Assembly (NCBI GenBank): GCA_019800895.1
Contig: JAHVKF010000001.1
Location: 434,001-498,000 of the forward strand
Source: Halomonas denitrificans
GTDB lineage: Bacteria > Pseudomonadota > Gammaproteobacteria > Xanthomonadales > Wenzhouxiangellaceae
Length of the DNA: 64,000 bases
Reading direction: 5' to 3'
The notes under the pieces were generated by a model. It saw nothing but the letters and a program-made list of their open reading frames with translations, did not search any database and was not told where the DNA came from. Below are positions 35,024 through 43,860 of this stretch, piece after piece. The stretch's first letter is position 1, and the number at the start of each line of letters is the position of its first letter. The position numbers were made by a program, and so were the translations under genes.

Positions 35024-36634
35024 TCAGGCGAGCGCGCGATTCAGCTTCGATTCGTGGTTCAGGCCCAGGCTCAAGCTGATGCACATCATAAGCAGCACGA
35101 AGGTAAAGGGCAGGCCGGTACTGACCGCACCGGCCTGCAACGCATCCAGGGCTGCAGTTCCGCCGAGCGACAGGAGAACGGCGGCGATCGCCCCCTCCAT
35201 CGTCACCCAGAACACGCGCTGGGTGACCGGAGCGTCGGTCTTGCCGCCCGAGGTGATCGAGTCGATAACCAGCGAACCCGAGTCCGACGAGGTCACGAAG
35301 AACACGAGCACGAGGACAATGCCGAGCATCGACGTGATCGAGGCCAGCGGCAGGTTCTCCAGCATCTGGAACAGGACCAGCGCGTCGTCGTCGATGCCTT
35401 CGGCCAGCGCTCCCACGCCGGCATCGATCTGGTCGATTCCGCTTCCGCCGAAGGCGGCCATCCACACGGCCGTGATGGCGGTCGGCACGATCAGGACGGC
35501 GGCCAGGAACTGGCGAACGGTCCGACCCCGCGACACCCTCGCGATGAACATGCCGACGAAGGGCGACCAGGAGATCCACCAGGCCCAGTAGAAGATGGTC
35601 CACTCGTGATAGAAGGTCTCGTCCTCGCGCCCGATCGGATTGCTTAGGGGGAGCATGTAGCGCGCATAGCCGCCGAAGGTCTCGACCAGGTTGGCGCCGA
35701 AGGCCGTGATCGAGCCGGCGACGATCACGAAGAGCATCAACAGCAGCGCCAGCCCCATGTTGACGTTCGAAAGGAGCTTGACTCCGCCGTTGATGCCCCG
35801 TAGCACCGAGACCAGGGCAAGCCCGGTCACCCCAGCGATGATGGCCAGCTGGGTCGTCAGTCCGCCGTCCAGACCGAACAGGAAGCCGAGGCCGGCCGCG
35901 GCCTGCTGTGCACCGAAGCCCAGGGACGTGGCCAGGCCGAAGAGCGTTGCCAGTACGGCGAGCGTGTCGATGATGTTGCCGAGGGGGCCCCAGACCCGGT
36001 CGCCGAGCAGGGGGTAGAAGGTCGAACGGATGGTCAGCGGAAGGCCCTTGTTGTACGCGAAGAACGCCAGCGATAGTGCGACCACCGCATAGACGGCCCA
36101 GGGGTGCAGGCCCCAGTGGTACAGGGTTGCTCCGAGCGCCGCGCGCCTCGCTTCGGCGGAGTAGCCTTCGATGCCCAGCGGCGTACCGTACCAGTCGGTG
36201 TAGTAGCCGGCGGGCTCGGCCACGCCCCAGAACATCAGTCCGATGCCGATCCCCGCGGCGAACAGCATCGCGAACCAGGAAAGCAGGGAAAACTCCGGGC
36301 GCGCGTCGTTCCCGCCGAGCCGGATCCGGCCGACCGGCAGCGCAATGAGCGCCAGGCAGAACAGCAGCGCCACATTGGCAGCCGAAAGCAGCACGCCGTC
36401 GAACACGACCTGGATCCAGGCCTTGGCCGCCTCCAGGCCGGTCTTGGCTTCCTCCGGAAACAGCAGCGAGCCGAACACGAACAGCACGATGAGGCCCGCA
36501 CTGACGAAGAACACCGGGTTGTGCATGTCCAGCCCGAGGCGCTCGACGTTGTCCTGGCCGATCTCGTACTCGGTCCGATAGACCTGTTCGAGTTCGGTGA
36601 TGGAATCGGGGTCGGGCGAGCCGGCCTCAGCCAC
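35024..36634 (-). CDS. BCCT family transporter, copy 2
   Basis: This 536-residue paralogue of the copy at 31751-33373 is near-identical in long stretches, for example HNPVFFVS, SLAFFAYNKGLPLTIRSTF and FYWAWWISWSPFVGMF. It differs at the TM3 glycine stretch (GIGIGLMFWGVAEP here, GMGIGLMFWSVAEP in copy 1) and at both termini. The two genes look like an old duplication with different substrate preference. It is about 157 bp upstream of the porin gene and about 70 bp downstream of dgt, all leftward. Uptake of betaine, choline or a similar compatible solute is inferred from the family. Confidence 0.9.
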   Translation of the reverse strand: MAEAGSPDPDSITELEQVYRTEYEIGQDNVERLGLDMHNPVFFVSAGLIVLFVFGSLLFPEEAKTGLEAAKAWIQVVFDGVLLSAANVALLFCLALIALPVGRIRLGGNDARPEFSLLSWFAMLFAAGIGIGLMFWGVAEPAGYYTDWYGTPLGIEGYSAEARRAALGATLYHWGLHPWAVYAVVALSLAFFAYNKGLPLTIRSTFYPLLGDRVWGPLGNIIDTLAVLATLFGLATSLGFGAQQAAAGLGFLFGLDGGLTTQLAIIAGVTGLALVSVLRGINGGVKLLSNVNMGLALLLMLFVIVAGSITAFGANLVETFGGYARYMLPLSNPIGREDETFYHEWTIFYWAWWISWSPFVGMFIARVSRGRTVRQFLAAVLIVPTAITAVWMAAFGGSGIDQIDAGVGALAEGIDDDALVLFQMLENLPLASITSMLGIVLVLVFFVTSSDSGSLVIDSITSGGKTDAPVTQRVFWVTMEGAIAAVLLSLGGTAALDALQAGAVSTGLPFTFVLLMMCISLSLGLNHESKLNRALA

Positions 36635-36703
36635 GCATCGCTCCCGGTGCGGGCCGGAAGCGGGGCAGCAAGGCCGCCGGGTCGATGGAGTGCCGCGAGT
36701 AGC

Positions 36704-37732
36704 TCACACCAGGCCGCGCGGGCGGAACCAGCGGTCGTGCAGGCTCAGCGCATAGCGATCGGTCATGCCGGCCACGTAGTCGAGGACCTGCAGCAGGACA
36801 TCGGCTTCCTCGCGGCGATAGGTCGCCGGAATCTCCTCGGGGTGCTTGCACAGGTAGTCGACCAGCTGATGAATGACGGCCTTGGCCCGGTCGGCCTGCG
36901 CAGAGGCTTCCGGCCGCAGGTAGACCCGCTCGAACATGAACTCGCGGAACGTACGCATAGCCTGCAGTACGTCGCCGCGCATCCGCACGCGTCCCCGTTC
37001 GATGGACTCGTCGATGACCGCGTCGATCATGCAGCCGATCCACGAATCTTCGGCGAAGTTGCCCAGCACGCCGGTGACGTCCGCGGGCAGGTCGGCGCGC
37101 CCGACCAGGCCGGCGCGCAGCGCGTCCAGCAGGTCGTGGTTCAGATAAGCGATCCGGTCGGCGAAGCGGCAGACCCAGCCCTCCGGGGTGTGTGGCGGCG
37201 GGTTGACGCGCCAGGTATGCGCTCGAATGCCGTCGAGCACCTCCCAGGTCAGGTTCTTCGGCTCGAGCAGGCGGAAGATGCGCACCCCCTGCTCCGAGTG
37301 CAGCCATTCGCCGTCGTCGACGTACTCCGAGAGCGCGGCCTCGCCGGTGTGGCCGAAGGGCGTGTGACCGCAGTCGTGACCGAGACAGATCGCTTCCGTC
37401 AGGTCCTCGTTGAGGTCCAGCGCGCGGGCGATCGAACGAGCGATCTGCGTGACCTGCAGCGTGTGGCTCATCCGGGTGACGAAATGATCGCCCTCCGGGT
37501 TGATGAACACCTGGGTCTTGTGCTTGAGGCGACGGAACGCCTTCGAGTGGGCGATCCGGTCGCGGTCGACCTCGAACGCGGTCCGCAGCGGATCGGGCGC
37601 CTCGTCCATGTCTCGCCCGCGCGAGTCGACCGCGCGGGTGGCCAGCGGAGAAAGACCCTCCTCGCGGGCCTCTCGCATTTCACGAGTGACGCGATGAAGC
37701 GCAGGGGTCAGGGATTCGGCAGTCTGATTCAT
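36704..37732 (-). CDS. dgt: dGTPase, deoxyguanosinetriphosphate triphosphohydrolase-like
   Basis: This HD-domain metal enzyme hydrolyses dNTPs to the nucleoside and triphosphate. Its 342 residues match the short, type 2 dGTPase-like proteins. RRLKHKTQVFINPEGDHFVTRMSHTLQV carries the first His, and CLGHDCGHTPFGHTGE is the HD motif. The later segment WRVNPPPHTPEGWVCRFADRIAYLNHD gives the conserved Asp. Activity is often allosterically turned on by dNTPs; that cannot be judged here. It sits between phnE2 (56 bases upstream) and BCCT copy 2 in one leftward run. Confidence 0.92.
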   Translation of the reverse strand: MNQTAESLTPALHRVTREMREAREEGLSPLATRAVDSRGRDMDEAPDPLRTAFEVDRDRIAHSKAFRRLKHKTQVFINPEGDHFVTRMSHTLQVTQIARSIARALDLNEDLTEAICLGHDCGHTPFGHTGEAALSEYVDDGEWLHSEQGVRIFRLLEPKNLTWEVLDGIRAHTWRVNPPPHTPEGWVCRFADRIAYLNHDLLDALRAGLVGRADLPADVTGVLGNFAEDSWIGCMIDAVIDESIERGRVRMRGDVLQAMRTFREFMFERVYLRPEASAQADRAKAVIHQLVDYLCKHPEEIPATYRREEADVLLQVLDYVAGMTDRYALSLHDRWFRPRGLV

Positions 37733-37788
37733 TCGATGAGTCTATCGCGGATGCGGTGGACGACGCGTCCAGCCGGGGCGGACGGGCC

Positions 37789-38610
37789 TCAGCTGCGGAT
37801 GATCCGGCGGCGGATCTCGCCGGACAGCATGTCGATCGCCAGCACGACCAGGATGGTCAGGATCAGTACCGCGGCCGCCTTGTCGAAATGGCGGTAGCGC
37901 AGCGTGTTGAGCAGCACGCCGCCGACCCCGCCGGCACCGACCACGCCGAGCACCGCCGAGGCGCGGATGTTGAGCTCGAAGCGGAACAGCCAGTGGGCAA
38001 CGATTTCCGGCAGCACCGCCGGGAGCACGGCCCAGCGCAGCGCGAGCAGGCGCGAACCGCCGGCGGCCTCGACCGCCTCGACAGTCCCGAAGTCCAGCGA
38101 ATCGACCACCTCGGCACCGAGCTTGGTCAGCATGCCCACCGACGAGATGCCGATCGCCAGCGCGCCGGCGAAGGCGCCGAGACCCACGATGGGAACGAAG
38201 TAGATCGCCAGCAGGATTTCGGGGAAGGCCCTGGCCGTGGCCGAAATCAGCTTGACACCGCGGGCAATGCGCGGGAAGAGCACCCGCGAGCCGAACAGGG
38301 CGAGCGGCAGCGAGAGGATGGCGGCGATGATGGTCCCGATCCATGCGATCTGGATCGATTCGACGATGGCCGGGAGGACCCGATCCCAGCCGTAGGCCAT
38401 GTCCGCCGGCCAGAAGAACGAAAGCACGCGGGCGACCCCGGCCGGCACCTCGATCAGGCGCTCGGGCGTGAACCCGATCGCGGCGAGGGAGCCGATGAAC
38501 AGCGCGGCGATGATGAAGGTCACGATCGTGCCGAAGCCGATCGGCGGCCCCGGCCGCTTGAGCGGATCGATTACGGCGGTCGGCGGCCGTTCGGGCTTGG
38601 GCGACATCAT
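37789..38610 (-). CDS. phnE: Phosphonate/phosphite-type ABC transporter permease, second copy
   Basis: This 273-residue inner-membrane permease has about six hydrophobic segments. The EAA-like loop is seen in VEAVEAAGGSRLLALRWAVLPAVLPEIVAH, and FELNIRASAVLGVVGAGGVG is the PhnE-specific end. It overlaps the other PhnE by four bases (ATGA), and the two would form a heterodimer with the PhnC ATPase. The substrate could be phosphonate, phosphite, phosphate or a phosphoester. No C-P lyase gene is in the window. Confidence 0.9.
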   Translation of the reverse strand: MMSPKPERPPTAVIDPLKRPGPPIGFGTIVTFIIAALFIGSLAAIGFTPERLIEVPAGVARVLSFFWPADMAYGWDRVLPAIVESIQIAWIGTIIAAILSLPLALFGSRVLFPRIARGVKLISATARAFPEILLAIYFVPIVGLGAFAGALAIGISSVGMLTKLGAEVVDSLDFGTVEAVEAAGGSRLLALRWAVLPAVLPEIVAHWLFRFELNIRASAVLGVVGAGGVGGVLLNTLRYRHFDKAAAVLILTILVVLAIDMLSGEIRRRIIRS

Positions 38611-39386
38611 GTCAGGCGCTTCCGGATCGCTTCGCTGACTTCTTCGATGATCAGCACCGCCACCAGCACCGCGAGGATGATCATGGTCACTCGCTCGTAT
38701 TCGAAATTGGCCCGCTGGGTCTCGAGGATCATGCCGATCCCGCCGGCCCCGACCAGGCCCAGCACCACCGATGCACGGATGTTGAGTTCGAAGGCGTACA
38801 GCGCGTAGCTCACGTACTGCTGGGCGGCCTGCGGCAACGCACCGAACTGGATCATCTGCAACCAGCTGCCGCCGGCGGCACGGATCGCCTCGGGCAGCCC
38901 CATGTCGATCGATTCCAGCGACTCCGAGTACAGCTTGGAGATCACCGCCACGGTGAACACCGTCAATGCCAGCGCGCCGGCGACCGGGCCGAAACCGACC
39001 GCGGTGGCGAACAGCATGGCCCAGAACAGGTCCGGCAGCGTGCGCAGGATGTTCATGAAGTTGCGGTCGACGAACCAGGTCGGCCGATTCGGCGTGAGGT
39101 TCCGGGCCGCCAGCACCGCGACCGGGATCGCGAGGATGCCACCGACCACCGTACCGATGATGGCGATGTAGACCGTCTCGAGCATCGGGCCGGCCAGGCG
39201 GGGCAGGAACGCGAAGTCCGGCGGCCAGGACTCCTCGATCAGCCGGGTTCCGCCGGCGATATTGCAGGCCAGTTCCGTCGCCGAGAAGCCGATCCCGTTC
39301 GCCGACCAGACCGTCATCGCGACCAGCAGCGCGGTCACGCCGATCCAGAGCGGCCAGTTGCGGGGCGGCTTCGTCGGCAGGCTCAT
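38607..39386 (-). CDS. phnE: Phosphonate/phosphite-type ABC transporter permease, first copy
   Basis: This 259-residue permease is paired with the overlapping second copy. Its EAA loop is LPEAIRAAGGSWLQMIQFGALPQAA, and FELNIRASVVLGLVGAGGIGMI is nearly the same as in the other copy, indicating duplication. It follows phnC by 60 bases on the same strand. Tandem phnE genes are common in PhnCDE systems that serve phosphate, phosphite or phosphonate uptake. Confidence 0.9.
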   Translation of the reverse strand: MSLPTKPPRNWPLWIGVTALLVAMTVWSANGIGFSATELACNIAGGTRLIEESWPPDFAFLPRLAGPMLETVYIAIIGTVVGGILAIPVAVLAARNLTPNRPTWFVDRNFMNILRTLPDLFWAMLFATAVGFGPVAGALALTVFTVAVISKLYSESLESIDMGLPEAIRAAGGSWLQMIQFGALPQAAQQYVSYALYAFELNIRASVVLGLVGAGGIGMILETQRANFEYERVTMIILAVLVAVLIIEEVSEAIRKRLT

Positions 39387-39446
39387 CGCCCTGCCCCGGG
39401 CCGGGTCGCGGCGAAGTCGAGCGCGTACGAGCGGACCGCCATCGCG

Positions 39447-40295
39447 TCAGCCCCTGCCCTTGCCTGGTTCGGCTTCGGTGGCATCGATCCCGGCGGCCTC
39501 GTCCTCGACGACGTCGTCGGCGGTCAGGTCACGGCCGTAGATGTTGCGGAAATCCTCGTCGGTCACGGTCTTCGCCGAACCGTCGTAGACCAGCTCGCCG
39601 AAGCGCAGGCCGATGATCCGCTCGCCGTATTCGCGAGCCAGGTCGAGGAAGTGCAGGTTGACCAGCGTGGTGATGCCCAGTTCGCGATTGATGCGGACCA
39701 GGTCCTTCATGATCTGGTGGGTCGTCACGGGGTCCAGCGACGCGACCGGTTCGTCGGCGAGGATGATGGCCGGCTGCTGGGCGAGCGCGCGGGCAATGCC
39801 GACGCGCTGCTGCTGGCCGCCGGACAGCTGGCTGGCCTTGACCCAGGCCTTGTCGGTGATTCCGACCCGCTCCAGCGCATCCATCGCGATTTCCTTGTCG
39901 CCCCTCGGCCACAGGTTCAGCATCGCGCGCCAGCCCGGCACGTGGGCGAGGCGGCCAATCAACACGTTGGACATCACCGACAGGCGCTTGACCAGGCGAA
40001 AGTCCTGGAAGATCATCCCGACCCGCTTGCGCACGCGGCGAAGCTGGCGGTTCGACCCGGTGTCGAGGCGTTCGCCGTCGATCTCGACCGTGCCGCTGGT
40101 CAGCGGATTCAGCCCGTTGATCGCGCGCAGCAGCGTCGACTTTCCGGCCCCGGACGAGCCGACGATGACGACGAACTCGCCCGGCCGGATCTCGAGGTCG
40201 AGGTTCTTCATGCCGACCACCCCATTGGGATAGACGATGCCGGCATCGCAAAAACGGATGGCGCCGGGGCGCGCGGTGGATTCGGGTTCGCTCAT
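39447..40295 (-). CDS. phnC: Phosphonate-type ABC transporter ATP-binding protein
   Basis: This ATPase powers the PhnE pair. Its 282 residues contain the Walker A VGSSGAGKSTLLRAI, a Q-loop in GMIFQDFRLV, the signature [17 protein letters not shown], Walker B ILADEPVASLDP, and an H-loop His in TTLVNLHFLDL. An acidic C-terminal tail (about 262-282) is extra. It lies 22 bases downstream of phnD and upstream of the two permease genes. Confidence 0.93.
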   Translation of the reverse strand: MSEPESTARPGAIRFCDAGIVYPNGVVGMKNLDLEIRPGEFVVIVGSSGAGKSTLLRAINGLNPLTSGTVEIDGERLDTGSNRQLRRVRKRVGMIFQDFRLVKRLSVMSNVLIGRLAHVPGWRAMLNLWPRGDKEIAMDALERVGITDKAWVKASQLSGGQQQRVGIARALAQQPAIILADEPVASLDPVTTHQIMKDLVRINRELGITTLVNLHFLDLAREYGERIIGLRFGELVYDGSAKTVTDEDFRNIYGRDLTADDVVEDEAAGIDATEAEPGKGRG

Positions 40296-40317
40296 GCGGT
40301 TCCTCTGCGGGTCCGGG

Positions 40318-41295
40318 TCACTGGCGCACGATCTCGTAGGCGGAACGGACCGGGTCGTACAGGCCCGGCTCGAAGCGCTGGAAACCGTCGATCTCGTAGA
40401 GCACCCACAGGATCTTCTCGTCGTCCGGCAGGTGCGCCTGGTCCGCGGCCAGCTTCATGAAGGCATCGATGATCGCTTCGCGCAGATCGGCCGGCAGGCC
40501 GGGGCGGAGCTGGACGCCGTCGTTCGGGATCATCGGCGCGAAATCGAACACGATGACCTTCTCGCCGATGTCGGCGTACTGGTCGCAGATCATGTTGCGC
40601 GCGTCGTCGTAGGCCACCCCGAAGCGGGTGTCGCCGGCATAGACCGCCAGCGCGGCGGCGTCGTGCCCGCCGACGAACAGACCGTTCAGGTCGCGTTCCG
40701 GGTCGATGCCCATGTCCATCAGCTGCACTGCCGGGAACAGGTAGCCCGAGGTGCTGTTGGGGTCGACGAAGGCCACGGACTCGCCGCGCACCTGCTCCAG
40801 GTCGCCCTCGCAGCTCAGGAACGTGCGGGTCACGTCCTCGCGGCCCACGGCGCGGGTCTCGCAGGTCCGCTCGACGGCCACGGGGGGTTCCCTGCAGACC
40901 GACGGATCGTTGGTCATCCACTGCGTTCGGTAGCCCGTCTCGCCCTTCCGGGTCGAGATGAGGATGGGCTCGAGATCGTAGCGGCGCTGTCCCAGCATCG
41001 CGGCGAACGGCGGCAGCATGCCGATGTCGGCGCGGCCGGCGCCGAGGGCCTCGACCAGTCCGGTGTAGTCCTGCGGCACGAAGGACGTGACCGGCACGCC
41101 GAGCTCCGCCTCGAGGTACTCGGCCAGGGGGTCGAGGTTGTCGACCAGCGCGTCGGCTTCCAGCGCGGGCACCAGGCCCAGGACCAGTTCCTTCGGCCAG
41201 CCGCGCTCGTCGACCTGCTCGCCGGGGCAGCAGGCGGCGAGGACGAGGGCGAGCGCGGCGGCAAGCAGGCCGCGGTTCGGTCGGAACGGACTCAT
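40318..41295 (-). CDS. phnD: Phosphate/phosphonate ABC transporter substrate-binding lipoprotein
   Basis: This PhnD-family periplasmic binding protein has 325 residues from the ATG at 41295. The signal carries a lipobox, LAAC, at about residues 18-21, so it is anchored. KELVLGLVPALEADALVDNLDPLAEYLE opens the mature domain. GRADIGMLPPFAAML and the phosphoryl-binding VDPNSTSGYLFPA are PhnD hallmarks. GVAYDDARN follows as a substrate-pocket-like stretch. It heads the phnDCEE unit. No Pho box was recognised in the 55 bases upstream. Confidence 0.92.
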   Translation of the reverse strand: MSPFRPNRGLLAAALALVLAACCPGEQVDERGWPKELVLGLVPALEADALVDNLDPLAEYLEAELGVPVTSFVPQDYTGLVEALGAGRADIGMLPPFAAMLGQRRYDLEPILISTRKGETGYRTQWMTNDPSVCREPPVAVERTCETRAVGREDVTRTFLSCEGDLEQVRGESVAFVDPNSTSGYLFPAVQLMDMGIDPERDLNGLFVGGHDAAALAVYAGDTRFGVAYDDARNMICDQYADIGEKVIVFDFAPMIPNDGVQLRPGLPADLREAIIDAFMKLAADQAHLPDDEKILWVLYEIDGFQRFEPGLYDPVRSAYEIVRQ

Positions 41296-41350
41296 GGCGC
41301 CCGAGGATACTCGATGGTCCATTCCGGGATGTTGCAGGCGCATGGCGACC

Positions 41351-41731
41351 TCAGTGCTCGAGGCCGACCGCGTGGGCCCGCAGCAGGTCCAGGGCCACGA
41401 TTTCCAGGGTCTTGCGGTGCGTGGCCTCCAGGTGGACGCGGGGCGCGCAGTCAGCGCGCGCCGCTTCCAGCCAGCGGGCCGCGCACAGGCACCAGCGATC
41501 GCCCTCCTTCAGGCCGGCGAAGCCGAACGCCGGGTTCGGCGTGGACAGGTCGTTTCCGCGCGATCGGCTGAACGCGAGGAAGGCGTCCGTGACCTCGGCG
41601 CAGACCGTATGACAGCCGGCGTCCTGGTCCGAGGTGTTGCAGCAGCCGTCGCGGAAGAATCCGGTCAGGGGATCGGTCGAGCACCGCTCGAGTTCGCCGC
41701 CGAGCACGTTGATCGCCGGTTCGCGGGTCAT
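41351..41731 (-). CDS. DUF2237 family protein
   Basis: This 126-residue cytoplasmic protein has nine cysteines in the family pattern: CSTDPLTGFFRDGCCNT, DAGCHTVCAEVTDAFLAFS, GNDLSTPNPAFGF, then GLKEGDRWCLCAARWLEA. The function of DUF2237 is unknown; the conserved Cys, His and Asp suggest metal binding or an enzyme. Its ATG overlaps the stop of the TPR/sulfotransferase-like gene by four bases (ATGA), making it the last member of the leftward overlapping chain. phnD starts 55 bases further on. Confidence 0.9.
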   Translation of the reverse strand: MTREPAINVLGGELERCSTDPLTGFFRDGCCNTSDQDAGCHTVCAEVTDAFLAFSRSRGNDLSTPNPAFGFAGLKEGDRWCLCAARWLEAARADCAPRVHLEATHRKTLEIVALDLLRAHAVGLEH

Positions 41732-43860
41732 GCAGCCCCCGGACCGTTGTCGGGGTCGCCGGCAGAATCGTCGCCGGCATCGCTACCGGGGCCGGCAATC
41801 ACCGACGGGTAGGCGCGCCAGCGCCCCTCGGGCGGCAGTCGCCACTGGGCGACCGCGGCCTCGAGCGCCTCGACCATTCCGGGCTCGACCTCCAGGCCCA
41901 GCGCGTCGGCCAGGGCCGCGACGGTCCGCTCGGGATGCTCGACCAGGTCGCTGCGCGGCACCTCGACGACGCGGATCGGCAGGTGATCGGCGACCCGCTG
42001 CCACAACTCTTCTTCCTGCGCATGCGCGGCGCGGAGCTCGTCGATCGCCGCATAGCCGCCGAGCCGCCAGAACAGCTCGAGATCCCGCGGATCGACCTCG
42101 GGCTTGAACACGACCATCTCGGGGAAATAACGCGCCAGGACCGGAATCGCGGTCCCTTCCCACCAGCCGAAGTCGACCACCGGACCGGCGTCGCGCGAGC
42201 CCTCGAAGCCGCGCAGGAATCGGCGGCGCCCCGTGTGCAGCGTGGCCTCGGGCAGGCTTTCGGCCTCGGCCGGCGGCATCGGGATATCCAGCGCTTCGCG
42301 CCGGCGGCGTGCGCCCTCGGGATCGAGCCGGCGGACCGACGAATGAGCGGCCAGGGCGGCTGCGATCAGTTCACGGCCAGCGCCGGGCCAGCCGGCCATC
42401 AGGACCAGTCGCGGCAGGCCGTCGTCCGGCACGTCGAACTCTTCCGCGCGCCACTCGTGGTCCAGCCACTGATCGATCAGCCCGGTGGCGTGCTGCGGGG
42501 CCAGCGTGCGCGCGTGCGGCGCCGCCTGCCAGCCCGGATGGGCCATGTGCCGTGCCGCATCCTCGGGCCGATCGGCCTTGTCGTAGAGATCGGCCAGCAT
42601 CTGGTGCATCCGTCCGCGATCGCGATCCGGCGTTTCGCTGGACGCCAGCAGGCGCTCCAGCGGCTCGCAGGCCTGCTCGTGCTCGCCGACGTAGCGGCAG
42701 GCTTCGACCCAGGTCAGCACCGCGTCCGGATCCGGCGTGGCCGACTGCATCAGCGGCTCCAGCGCGGCCCGCACGCCGTCGAGTTCGCGGTCGAGCATCT
42801 TCAGCCGTGCGGTCATCAGCCGCGCCTCGCGCGCGATCTCGGGCTGCGGATCGGCCACCAGGGCGTCGAGCTTTTCGTACGCCTGGTCGACTTCGCCGAG
42901 GGCGTGCGCGATGCGCGCCTTGAACAGGGCAATGTCGCCCATCCCGTCGTCGACCTGCTCGACGCGCTCGCGCGCCGCGGCCGGGTCGCCGGCGAGCAGC
43001 AGCATTTCCGCCGACCGCAGGGTCAGGGTGCGATCCTTCGGCCACTTCGCCAGCGCCTGCTCGACCAGGTGCCAGGCCTGCTGGTGGTCGCCGATCCGCG
43101 ACAGGCAGGCGATCGCGGCCAGCACGACGCCCGCGCCGCCGTAGTTGCGGCGAATCGCCTCGCGATAATGGTTCAGGGCCTCGCGATCCTGGCCCTTGCG
43201 GCGCAGCAGCGTGGCCAGGCCGCCGTGCAGTTCGCCGGCGTCCGGGGCCTTCTTCAATGCATTGCGCAGGCACTGCTCGGCGAAATCCAGGTGCCCCTGG
43301 GCCATGTAGACCCGGGCCATCGCGTCCTGCGCGGCCGGTTGCTCCGGGTCGAGCTGGACGGCCCGCGACGCCAGGGCCTGGGCCTCCTCGGTCTCGCCGC
43401 TCATGACCAGCGCACGGGCCAGGGCGGCCATCGCCGGTACGTGGTCGGCGCGGGCGCGGAGCGCAACCCGCAGTTCGCTGATCGCGCGCGCCAGGTCGCC
43501 CCGGTGGATCGACAGCACGCCCACCAGGGTCCGCGCCTCGACGTGGTTGGGATCCAGCGCGATCGCCTGGGCCAGCGCCTCGCGGGCTTCGTCCTCGCGT
43601 CCCAGCTCGGCCAGCAGGCGGCCGTGGTAGTAATGCGCTGCCGCGCTGCCGTCGCCGAGTTCGGCGGCGCGCGCCAGGCACTTGAGCGCCGACTCGAACT
43701 GGTTCATGCCGCGCCGGCACAGGCCCAGCATCATCAGCGCCTGGTAGTTGTCGGCATCGGCGTCGACGATGCGCTTGAACAGGCGTTCGGCTTCGTTGAA
43801 GCGGCGCTCGGAAAACAGCTTGGCGGCCTGTTGGCTCAGGTCGCGTTCAGGTGCAGACAT
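41728..43860 (-). CDS. TPR protein with C-terminal sulfotransferase-like domain
   Basis: This is a 710-residue protein. From about residue 10 to 430 it is a run of tetratricopeptide repeats (segments such as ALMMLGLCRRGMNQFESALK, AREALAQAIALDPNHVEA, EALNHYREAIRR). From about 490 a sulfotransferase-like domain follows: LVLMAGWPGAGRELIAAALA replaces the usual PGTGTT/S loop for PAPS, and VDFGWWEGTAIPVLARYFP and RVVEVPRSDLVEHPERTV match later conserved parts. The Gly-rich loop lacks the usual Lys/Arg-Thr-Ser cluster, so sulfotransferase activity is doubtful. It overlaps the neighbouring hydrolase gene by 25 bases and DUF2237 by four. There is no signal peptide. Confidence 0.75.
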   Translation of the reverse strand: MSAPERDLSQQAAKLFSERRFNEAERLFKRIVDADADNYQALMMLGLCRRGMNQFESALKCLARAAELGDGSAAAHYYHGRLLAELGREDEAREALAQAIALDPNHVEARTLVGVLSIHRGDLARAISELRVALRARADHVPAMAALARALVMSGETEEAQALASRAVQLDPEQPAAQDAMARVYMAQGHLDFAEQCLRNALKKAPDAGELHGGLATLLRRKGQDREALNHYREAIRRNYGGAGVVLAAIACLSRIGDHQQAWHLVEQALAKWPKDRTLTLRSAEMLLLAGDPAAARERVEQVDDGMGDIALFKARIAHALGEVDQAYEKLDALVADPQPEIAREARLMTARLKMLDRELDGVRAALEPLMQSATPDPDAVLTWVEACRYVGEHEQACEPLERLLASSETPDRDRGRMHQMLADLYDKADRPEDAARHMAHPGWQAAPHARTLAPQHATGLIDQWLDHEWRAEEFDVPDDGLPRLVLMAGWPGAGRELIAAALAAHSSVRRLDPEGARRRREALDIPMPPAEAESLPEATLHTGRRRFLRGFEGSRDAGPVVDFGWWEGTAIPVLARYFPEMVVFKPEVDPRDLELFWRLGGYAAIDELRAAHAQEEELWQRVADHLPIRVVEVPRSDLVEHPERTVAALADALGLEVEPGMVEALEAAVAQWRLPPEGRWRAYPSVIAGPGSDAGDDSAGDPDNGPGAA

